A stretch of 17,683 bases of DNA, from NCBI RefSeq assembly GCF_022810445.1, contig NZ_JAACGD010000093.1, forward strand, positions 1 through 17,683, given 5' to 3'. Below the pieces are notes generated by a model that worked only from the letters and a program-made list of their open reading frames with translations, was not told the origin of the DNA and searched no databases. Below are positions 8,971-16,700 of this stretch, one piece after another; within the stretch, counting starts at the first letter, position 1; each line of letters begins with the position of its first letter. A program made the position numbers and the translations under genes. The DNA is from Candidatus Cardinium sp. cBcalN2. Its GTDB lineage: Bacteria; Bacteroidota; Bacteroidia; Cytophagales; Amoebophilaceae.

Positions 8971-10248
8971 ATGTCTTTAGTAACACTTTATTTACCTAAG
9001 ATGGGGGAAAGTGTCATGGAAGCTCTAGTATTGAGCTGGTGCATACAAGAGGGAGAGATGGTGATGGAAGGTTCCCCTCTCTTGGAGGTTGCTACAGATA
9101 AAGTTGATGCTGAGATTCCTGCTCTTTATCCTGGAAAGATTATAAAATTGTTGGTGTCGAAAGGGCAGTTGGTGCCGATTGGCACACCGATTGCCTTACT
9201 AGAAACAGACCATCTGCCAGCTTCCTCTAGAACCCATGAAACATCTCCGCTAGCTTCAAAACCTATGCTAACAGCTATTCCACCGCGTGATTTAACAGCT
9301 TTACCTGTTCCTTTACCTACTTCTAGTAAGATAAAATTAAGCCCTCTGGCTAGGCATATTGTTCAAGAACAGGCTATTGACGCAGATGAACTAGCCAGAT
9401 TAGCCGGCTATAGTAAAGATAATCGCGTTACTAAAGCAACCCTTTTAGCTTATTTAAACAAGCGCGTATCGGTTCATGCCAATGGTGCGAATAAGTCTCT
9501 ACTTTATCCACCTGTTACCTCTTTAGAGGGAGATGAAGTGCTCCAAATGGATCGTGTTAGACAACTGATTGCTAAACGTATGGTGCAATCTAAGCAAATT
9601 GCGCCTCATGTTACCTCTTTTATACGTGCCGACGTAACAGAACTTGTTGCCTGGAGAAATCAGCATAAGACTTCTTTTGAAGAAAAATATGGGATCAAGT
9701 TGACCTATAATCCTATTTTTATGGCGGTGGTTGCACGTGCCTTGCAACTATTTCCACTGTTGAATGCTGTAATCCTAGATGATAAGATTATTAAACGCAA
9801 ACATATCAATATAGGTTTTGCGGTAGCACTACCAGATGGTAGTTTATTAGTTCCTGTGGTTAAACAAGTCGAACAGCTTGGGCTGGTATCTTTGGCTAAA
9901 CAGATTGATGATTTAATCCATGAAGCACGTAGCAGTACCATTACACCAGACAGCTTAACTGGTGCAAGTTATACCATCTCTAACATTGGTTCTTTTGACA
10001 ACCTTATGGGAACCCCTATTATTGTTCAACCACAGGTAGCTATTCTTGCATTAGGTCTTATTGAAAAACGTCCTGCGGTGGTCCATATTGATGGAAAAGA
10101 GGCCATAGCTATTCGTAGTGAGCTATTTCTATCTCATACTTATGATCATCGTATTATAGATGGTGCTGTAGGAGGTGGGTTTTTAAAGTATTTGGCAAAA
10201 GAACTGGCGTCTTTTGTGGATAAACTACCAACATACTCATTTACATAA
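8971..10248 (+). CDS. Dihydrolipoamide acyltransferase, E2 component of a 2-oxo-acid dehydrogenase complex
   Basis: Core subunit that moves the acyl group from lipoyl-lysine to CoA. Domains in order over 425 residues: one lipoyl domain (about 3-78) with the attachment site ATDKVDAEI, Lys44; a proline-rich linker (about 82-120); a peripheral-subunit-binding domain (about 121-165); and the CoA-acyltransferase catalytic domain (about 190-415). The catalytic domain ends with SHTYDHRIIDGAVGG, in which D392-H393-R394-x2-D397-G398 carries the catalytic histidine. One lipoyl domain and the PKMGESVMEA start resemble Bacteroidota E2 proteins annotated variously as pyruvate, branched-chain or 2-oxoglutarate types. 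In a reduced genome a pyruvate dehydrogenase role is most likely, but the sequence does not settle the substrate. No E1 or E3 gene is adjacent, so the partners must be encoded elsewhere. Confidence 0.92.
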   Translation: MSLVTLYLPKMGESVMEALVLSWCIQEGEMVMEGSPLLEVATDKVDAEIPALYPGKIIKLLVSKGQLVPIGTPIALLETDHLPASSRTHETSPLASKPMLTAIPPRDLTALPVPLPTSSKIKLSPLARHIVQEQAIDADELARLAGYSKDNRVTKATLLAYLNKRVSVHANGANKSLLYPPVTSLEGDEVLQMDRVRQLIAKRMVQSKQIAPHVTSFIRADVTELVAWRNQHKTSFEEKYGIKLTYNPIFMAVVARALQLFPLLNAVILDDKIIKRKHINIGFAVALPDGSLLVPVVKQVEQLGLVSLAKQIDDLIHEARSSTITPDSLTGASYTISNIGSFDNLMGTPIIVQPQVAILALGLIEKRPAVVHIDGKEAIAIRSELFLSHTYDHRIIDGAVGGGFLKYLAKELASFVDKLPTYSFT

Positions 10249-10262
10249 GCAGGCAGTACTTA

Positions 10263-10280
10263 TGCTTATTTGTTTAAGCA
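10263..10280. repeat. Short hairpin downstream of the E2 gene
   Basis: tgctta (10263-10268) and taagca (10275-10280) form a perfect 6-bp stem around a 6-base loop, 15 bases after the E2 stop codon. No T-run follows. The location between convergent genes fits a weak transcription end for E2, but the stem is short and AT-rich, so this is tentative. Confidence 0.3.
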
Positions 10281-10430
10281 ATGGCTTTAACTTTAGCTAC
10301 CTATATAGCCTAACAAACTTTTTGTATCTGGTACCTGTTCCCAACTTTGGTAAATTTTCTGTGGTGTTTTCTTGACATACCAAACTTAACTGAAAAATAT
10401 AAACACTAATTTTATTTCTTATCAGATTGA

Positions 10431-10459
10431 ATATAAACTAGTACAACTTAGTTTTATAT
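10431..10459. terminator. Possible hairpin terminator at the end of the ankyrin gene
   Basis: atataaacta (10431-10440) pairs with tagttt-atat (10449-10459) through ten base pairs with one bulged T at 10455, closing an 8-base loop. The arm includes the minus-strand TAA stop of the ankyrin gene (10454-10456). It separates the convergent E2 and ankyrin genes and could act in either direction. The stem is AT-rich and lacks a following T-tract, so confidence is low. Confidence 0.3.
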
Positions 10460-12463
10460 GTTTATAGAGCGACTTTCTTTGGATTGTAGCACTAAATGCT
10501 TGTTAGTCAGCTCGATTAGATGATCCCATTCCTTTGAAAGCTTTTGATTAAGTCTTTTACTTAAATTCATATAATGATCTGGGGTGTAGCCATGATGATC
10601 CTTAATAATACATAGATTTTTATCACAGATTAATTTATTCTTAATAATATCTTTACGACATTCTGCAATAGAACGATTTGTATACAAAGGTGATATAGGC
10701 CCATCAGGGGGATCAAATGAACCAGAAGCTATGTGCAACGCTGTATCACCACTACTACTGACTGCATTGATATCTGCACCATTCGCTAATAACGCATCAA
10801 TAATATCTAGGCTATTTCTATGAGGTATTTGTACAACAAGCATTAATGGCGTTACATACTTTTTCGATTGACTAGAACTTTTTATGTCTTTTGGAAAATA
10901 GACATTAGGATCTGCACCCTTTTTTAACAGCAAATGAACAGCACGAATATTATCAGAATCAACAGCAAAAAACAAAGCAGTAGTGCTTCCTTGCAAGATT
11001 GAATTAACATTTATACCTACACCCTGGCCACACCTCAGTATTTCCTCTAGACGACTAGAATCAAAGTTACGCGAATCTGATACATTCCTTATGATTTCTA
11101 TTTCTAACTTGAATCTCTCATTACGTTCATTTTCTAGTGAATAGGATATATTATATTGACTAGATGGATGTTTAATAATATATCGTCCCCAATCTATATA
11201 CCTGCAGTGAGGACATGTGGCAGCTTCCCATGATACCACACAAGTTAAGCAAGTATGTTGCTTACATACTTCACAACTATAAGTATAACGTTGATTTGTA
11301 CGAGTTTTACATATAGAACACATACTATCTCTAGTTAAATCTAACTGAAGTCTATCTTGTAAATTTTGTTTTGCTGCAATTAATGGGACTAATTTGAGCC
11401 ATTTCCCAAAACCCGCTACGCCAGTTCTTGCATAGTATAAGTACATATAGTAAATCGGAGATCGACCGTACTTATCCATTAGATCTTGACCATCAATTTT
11501 TTGAATTAGATCATGGACTATTTCACTACGAATAGATGAGATATTTCTTGGAAACGGAGCACGTGTACTTTCCAAGTAGTCTAGCGCACCACAAGCCACA
11601 TGTAAAGCTGTATAACCACGACTGTTTTTAGTACCAATCTTAGCCCCAAATTTTAATAATTCATCATAAATCTCTTTGTTCCCAGAATAAACAGCATACA
11701 TTAACGGAGTCATATCAGGTAAATAAGGACGATCATTTCTATTCCTATTTCTTTCTTTTACCTTATCTCTATATGAAGCATACATTCCGGTATTCATACA
11801 TTCAAGATTAATATCCTTTTGCTTAAGGATGTACTTAACAGCAGCAAGATTACTACAACAAACAGCATGAAATAAAACAGTGTGGCTATCTAGCAATCTG
11901 GTATTAAGGGTTACTATACCTTGTCCTTCGTTCATAATACGCTCTATGTTTTCATGATTAAAGTTCTCAGGATCTGATACAGCACTTAACATTTCTTGAT
12001 GTAATCGTACAGGCAAATAAGCATTTTGGTAAGCTGTTGATAAAAGATTGCATCCGTGTTGGGGTTGATGAGGTAAATAAGACTGCTCACACTTTGATGA
12101 TCCAGGAGCTGGATCACGATCTATATCATATTTGATAGCATTACAAGAAATAGCACAACATACAAAACACAAAAGGTTGAAAGATGATAAAACGATATGC
12201 TTACCCGACCTCACAGCTTTAAAATATACTTCCACAAATTCATAATTGCTATGATCAACAAATAAATTGTGCGCTATAGTGCTTAATGTATGAGGTTCTG
12301 TTGGTTTAGCTGGTGTATAAACATTTTCTTCTTTATAATCACCAATCCTCTTAGTAGCATGCACATCGGTAAGACTACTATCTTTTAAATCTTGTGCTGC
12401 TTTACTTATCATCCGATGATACCACTTAGATCTAAAACATTTTTTTTCATTGATCACTAACAT
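10454..12463 (-). CDS. Ankyrin-repeat protein with central RING-like zinc finger, putative secreted host-interaction protein
   Basis: A 669-residue protein with two homologous ankyrin modules, about residues 165-340 and 464-632. Both run from an opening with GQG (180-182 and 479-481) through LFHAV/LFFAV, MTPLM/VTPLM, GYTALHVACG/GDTALHIASG and GRSPIYYM/GYTPDHYM. Between them is a Cys/His cluster: C382-x2-C385-x11-C397-x2-C400-x2-H403-x-C405-x2-C408-x8-C417-P-H-C420-R. This resembles a RING finger, including the Trp before the last CPxC pair (W412). Ankyrin repeats bind proteins; a RING-like finger suggests a ubiquitin-ligase-type role in the host, which is inference. A hydrophobic stretch ending in AISC (Cys107) looks like a lipoprotein signal, so translation may really begin at an in-frame GTG (bases 12212-12214, codon 84). 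The extra 83 N-terminal residues have no recognised domain. No obvious promoter was found upstream. Confidence 0.85.
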   Translation of the reverse strand: MLVINEKKCFRSKWYHRMISKAAQDLKDSSLTDVHATKRIGDYKEENVYTPAKPTEPHTLSTIAHNLFVDHSNYEFVEVYFKAVRSGKHIVLSSFNLLCFVCCAISCNAIKYDIDRDPAPGSSKCEQSYLPHQPQHGCNLLSTAYQNAYLPVRLHQEMLSAVSDPENFNHENIERIMNEGQGIVTLNTRLLDSHTVLFHAVCCSNLAAVKYILKQKDINLECMNTGMYASYRDKVKERNRNRNDRPYLPDMTPLMYAVYSGNKEIYDELLKFGAKIGTKNSRGYTALHVACGALDYLESTRAPFPRNISSIRSEIVHDLIQKIDGQDLMDKYGRSPIYYMYLYYARTGVAGFGKWLKLVPLIAAKQNLQDRLQLDLTRDSMCSICKTRTNQRYTYSCEVCKQHTCLTCVVSWEAATCPHCRYIDWGRYIIKHPSSQYNISYSLENERNERFKLEIEIIRNVSDSRNFDSSRLEEILRCGQGVGINVNSILQGSTTALFFAVDSDNIRAVHLLLKKGADPNVYFPKDIKSSSQSKKYVTPLMLVVQIPHRNSLDIIDALLANGADINAVSSSGDTALHIASGSFDPPDGPISPLYTNRSIAECRKDIIKNKLICDKNLCIIKDHHGYTPDHYMNLSKRLNQKLSKEWDHLIELTNKHLVLQSKESRSINI

Positions 12464-12925
12464 TTTACTAATAAATTTTGTTTATACACTGATGCACAAA
12501 CATGGTGAGTACTTAATTATACGCAGCTAGCTTACTTTTGAGTTTAAAAGCTTGTAAGATTTTGAAAAAGTTATAGAATGAAGTCGCAGTATCAGATAAA
12601 AAATCTACTAGACAAAAAAATTCAAACCTTATTTAAATGATGCTTCCATACTAAAAAACTAACGATAAAAATCGCAAAATTTGTGCGAATTTTTGGGTTA
12701 TTTTTTAGAGCATATCGAATATAACAAAATTAAAATATTAAAAGCAACAAATTTTGTATATATAATATTTTATTAGTGATTTTAGAAAGTATATAATATT
12801 TATTACAAAATGAATGAAATAAATTAATAAATTTGCTTAGTAAAAGAACATGTTATGTTATTCTTTTTTATCTTATCATCTCACTTCAAGGATGAAACAT
12901 CGACATAGATTTCTATTTGTTTAGT
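12464..12925. other. AT-rich intergenic region upstream of the ankyrin gene
   Basis: 462 bases, very AT-rich, with no supported gene. It holds a hairpin (12667-12693) and, at about 12756-12810, two near-copies of a gtatata-taatatt-tatta sequence roughly 35 bases apart. TAATTTTG on the minus strand (12725-12732) matches the -7 consensus, but the nearest TTTG (12748-12751) is only 15 bases away instead of about 20. No promoter is therefore called for the ankyrin gene. No RNA gene was recognised. Confidence 0.55.
12667..12693. terminator. Possible bidirectional hairpin terminator
   Basis: tcgca (12672-12676) pairs with tgcga (12684-12688). After one A-A mismatch, aaaa (12667-12670) pairs with tttt (12690-12693), around a 7-base loop. 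An A-tract on the left and T-tract on the right give it terminator shape on both strands. It lies about 230 bases beyond the stop of the small cysteine-rich gene (minus strand) and upstream of the ankyrin gene, where it could insulate the two. Confidence 0.4.
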
Positions 12926-13225
12926 TTATTTCGAAGGACCAGGAGTATTTTCTTTATTATTTTTGTTATCCTGTTGTCTTAGTTGACGAGCGCGTTCTTG
13001 ATACAACCGGCAGGTAATACAATTTACATAATATCTAATGATAGGATGATTTGGGTTAGACCTTTCAGTAGATGAGTCCGAACAAGGTTTCCAGTCTTTT
13101 TTACCGCAATCGGCACAGATTTCTTCTTGACACATATTTTTATCTCTTATTCTATTGCATAGACTACCTGATAAACATAGAAAGAACGTGTGTAACAAAA
13201 AATTAGGGAGCGTTTTATGTTTCAT
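12926..13225 (-). CDS. Small cysteine-rich exported protein, function unknown
   Basis: A 99-residue protein that I do not recognise. A basic start (MKHK) and hydrophobic core (LPNFLLHTFFLCLSGSLC, residues 6-23) look like a signal peptide. Cys23 could be lipidated, but GSLC is not a standard lipobox. The mature part has CADC (C37, C40) and CITC (C69, C72), two CxxC pairs about 28 residues apart as in zinc-ribbon or knuckle folds, plus C32 and C48. The tail (about 75-99) is highly charged and polar (RQLRQQDNKNNKEN). The gene lies on the same strand as the ankyrin/RING-like gene, 462 bases upstream of it, and both combine an export-type signal with Cys pairs. It is short and lacks a clear promoter or Shine-Dalgarno site, so being expressed is likely but not certain. 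Confidence 0.5.
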   Translation of the reverse strand: MKHKTLPNFLLHTFFLCLSGSLCNRIRDKNMCQEEICADCGKKDWKPCSDSSTERSNPNHPIIRYYVNCITCRLYQERARQLRQQDNKNNKENTPGPSK

Positions 13226-13375
13226 TTTGAATTTATTATATTTTATGAGTAATACTTTTAATACTTATTATAAAAGCTAACTACTTTAACATAAGAGTAA
13301 TAAATTTTGTAAAGCATTCAAAATTTTTCTTAGTGGTTCAAATAAGCTGTTTTTCTAATCAGCGCTAATACGTGA

Positions 13376-13606
13376 TTGCTCATCGCAACTATTTTACCAG
13401 GGGCGTTTTTCTTTTTGTGTGGGGGGGCTCTCAACAATAATAAATGGCTACGGCTCTTTTTTTATTTCAGCTATAAGTGGTATTTTCTTATCGCAATTAT
13501 TTTACAAGGAGCATTTTGTCTTTTTTCGTACTGTGCCATAGGACTGAGTGGATACATTGTTTTTGCCTATTATTGCAATATTTTACTATATTTTATAAGC
13601 ACTTAA
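13376..13606 (+). pseudogene. Hydrophobic frame with an internal repeat; possible gene fragment
   Basis: A 76-codon frame that opens directly after a TGA (13373-13375) and contains no ATG; the only possible early start is the TTG that begins it. The product would be almost entirely hydrophobic, with two or three membrane segments. It repeats the pattern LIA-x-IL-x-GAF at about residues 2-11 and 38-47, mirrored in the DNA by a 108-base offset. It could be the surviving end of a larger membrane protein, or chance in AT-rich DNA; I do not recognise the family. The absence of a normal start and of any promoter argues against a working gene. Confidence 0.25.
13381..13525 (+). repeat. 108-base-offset imperfect direct repeat
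   Basis: The segment beginning tcgcaactattttaccagg at 13383 recurs as tcgcaattattttacaagg at 13491. Of the 29 positions 13381-13409 compared with 13489-13517, 24 are identical, and similarity continues loosely on both sides. The offset is exactly 36 codons, so the repeat keeps the reading frame of the hydrophobic frame at 13376-13606, consistent with an old in-frame tandem duplication. Confidence 0.55.
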
Positions 13607-13723
13607 TAATGATGATAATTACTTATACTGTTACTATATAAAGTAAGCAATCAAATAGCACATTAGCTTGGATAGTTTTTCAAAAGCATTCCCTATTCTG
13701 ACCCCACCAGTAAAGTACACACT

Positions 13724-16700
13724 ATGTATATTGACTATACAATCATGATTATATTTCTGTTGATTACACTAGTGATTGGGCTATACGCTAGTAAGCGTAT
13801 CCATACATTTAAGGCTTATGCTGTAGGGACTAGAGAGCTATCTACATTTGCACTAACGGCTTCCTTAATAGCCACTGTTTACGGTGGTGGATTTTTAGAT
13901 ATTAGACTTAACGATTATTACCATAGGGGGTTCGATGCCTTGATTAGGGATTTTATATTTCCTATAGGTTATTATTGCATTTCTCGTTTTATTATTGTGC
14001 GGATGAAAGCCTTTATGGGCCATCTTTCTATAGCTGAGTCTATGGGCATGTGGTATGGTCCATCTATTCGAGCCATCACAGCCAGTTTTGGCATATTAAT
14101 GGCTATTGCTATGTTGGCCATTCAATTTAAAGTAGGTTTAAAGATATTACATGCTGTATTTCCTACTATGAAAGATTATGCGCTGCCATGGGCAATAGTT
14201 TTATCCTTAATTGTTATCGTTTACGCCTCTTTTGGAGGAGCCAAGGCTGTAATATTAACAGATGTATATCAATTTTTTCTGTTTTTCGTTTGTTTCCCTA
14301 TTATCATTTTTACGCTTTTACACCCTATCAATAATTTAGGAAATAATTGGCAAGCGTTCATACAAATACCCAAGTTTAATCCTGAAAATGCCTTTAGATA
14401 CAATAATATGCTAGCTATTTTTATAACGTACACTATTTTAATACTATTCTCTTTGAATCCATCTGATATTCAACGTGTGTATATGTCTAGTTCTGTCCAA
14501 CAAGCCAGTAAAGTATTTTGCAATACTGCTATCATCGATATAATTTTATTATTCTTGATGTTTACCCTTGCCATAGCGCTGTATGTGGGTGGACATAAAA
14601 TTGGTTCAGAGCAAAATATTTTAGACTATCTTTTAGAACTCGACTACTATACTGGCATAAAAGGCTTGTTGGTATCAACTATTATAGCACTACTAATGTC
14701 CACTGCTGACTCTGAGTTACATATTGCATCTGTTTTATGTACCAATGACTTGTTGCCTTGTCTATTTAAAAAAGCTACTATATTCCATACACCTTCTCTT
14801 AGAATAGCACGAATTGTCTCTTGTATCATAGGTCTACTTAGTTTAGGCATTGCCTTTTATACAACAAGTATCCTGCAATTATTAAGTAAATCAGCACTTT
14901 TCTATTTATCTATTATTACAGTTTTATTTATTACGATTTGCTTTGGGTTTAGATTTCATCTTGCTGCTGTATTATGTAGTATGGGCATTAGTACCACATT
15001 AGGTATTTATAAAATCTTTATAAAGGGGCAAATGATAGCAAAAGGTGAGCTTTTTCAGTCTGCAGTGATCAATAGCTTACTTTTATTTATTTTCCACTAT
15101 CTACTTCCTAAACAAGGTAACAGAGGGTGGGTAGGTATTCCAGATGATAGTCCTGTACAGCTCCAAAGACAAGAAACAAAACGATGGTGGTTAAGAAAAT
15201 GGCACGCATTGCATGCTGTATTCAGCTATATCTATTGGAGAAATCTCTTTCCTACCAGGATTCTAATATTTATCCTAACAGGCGCTTATTTTATACTCTA
15301 TAGTTCCGTAGCGCTCTACTATATCAAATCAACCTATGTAGATGATTATATCTATTGGTATATAGCCATCATGGCTATAGGTACAGTTGTGGCCTTATAC
15401 CCTGCTTTGCATACTTATAAAGAAATCAGCAGTAAACTATTGCATATAGTATGGCCGATATTACTTTATGGAGTCTTTTTTATTACAGGTATTACGTATA
15501 TAAAACTAAGCCATTTTGCCCCTGTGGTTTATACGTTTTTTATTGTTAACATAGGGGTTAGTAGTCTCTTCCTGCCTTTTATGTTAATCGTATCCATGTT
15601 AGCCAGTGCACTATTGATCCACAAATGGATACTCCCTACCATAGCTTTAGTGAACTATAACAGCCTTATCTCTTTTGAAGTATTTATTGGCCTAATCATC
15701 TTAATCAGTTTGCTTCTACATCGGTATGTAAGAAACAAAACGAATCAACAATTACAAATCATATCTTTAGCTAGAAGCTATGAAAGGCATGCTGCCTTAG
15801 AATCGCTCTACAACCAAACCAACTTGGCCAGACTAGATCCCACTTATAGTGGCAAAATATTACAGGAAATAGCTAATAGGCTAAAAGCATCTGCTATGTG
15901 GCTCCACACAAATGGGCAACTTGATTTAGAAGAACAGCTTAACTTGAGTATAAAGCAGCTATATACCTTTAGCCGTTCTCTATTGCAACGAGCCAAAGCA
16001 GAAATGAAGTTAACTTTAGATGCCAAATCTCTTAAACAAGTCTCCATTGAACCAATTATTTTAAAAGCTTATGAGCTTACTAGAAATTTAGGCAACCCAA
16101 TGCGGTTGTTGCTTAGAAATGAAAGTACGACTTCTTATTTGATGACAGATCCTGTGATATTTGAACGTATTTTTACTATTAACTTTTGGGAAATCAGCCA
16201 AAGCAAACAAGCTATTGACCATACGGTTATCCTAACGATTTCAGATACACTTTTAATTTACCCTGACCCCAAGCATTATCAGGAAACCGCAAATAGTGTC
16301 TACGAAAAAAAATCAAAACCGCCTATATTATCTGCTTTAGCTTTTTGCATTACTACAGAGACGGTGCATCCAAAGATATTAGCTTCCTACGATGTTACGG
16401 ATGAGATTACCTCTGTTTATTTGCCTAAAACTACTGAAAATTTATACCAAGCAGAAAGTAGACAAATTATACAGGCCCATGGAGGCTACATACAAATTAC
16501 AGAGACAGAAACGAGTTTAACCTGTTTGTACCTATTACCTATTGATGGTAGAAAGGTAATGCGATTCAAGCGGTATCATACGGATGATTTATTAAATAAA
16601 GTTGCCGAAACACCTATGAGCTTAAACAAGGAGCAAGAACTTATTACGCTACTTGAGCGCAACACAAACTTAACTGAGCAAGACGTACAAAAAACCATTT

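Larger units (their letters stand above)
13226..13723. other. Intergenic region with a short hydrophobic frame
   Basis: 498 bases between the small cysteine-rich gene (minus) and the symporter/HD fusion gene (plus). It is AT-rich and holds a 76-codon hydrophobic frame (13376-13606) built on a 108-base direct repeat. The 117 bases directly before the fusion gene contain TAGTTTTT (13673-13680), one mismatch from the -7 consensus, without a well-placed TTTG. No RNA gene was recognised. Confidence 0.5.

Noticed and set aside
9523..9941. Minus-strand frames of 74 and 78 codons inside the E2 gene
   Set aside because: Antisense to the conserved catalytic domain of E2, with no recognisable domain.
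12725..12751. Possible promoter for the ankyrin gene (TAATTTTG with TTTG on the minus strand)
   Set aside because: Spacing is 15 bases instead of about 20 and it lies more than 250 bases from the start codon.
12700..12850. AT-rich tract considered as a replication origin or CRISPR-like repeat zone
   Set aside because: The near-repeats are low-complexity TA/AT runs without regular spacing, DnaA-box clusters or cas genes.
13690..13715. ctattctgaccccacc resembling an insertion-sequence terminus before the fusion gene
   Set aside because: Only one copy in the window and no matching inverted partner or transposase, so no IS call can be supported.
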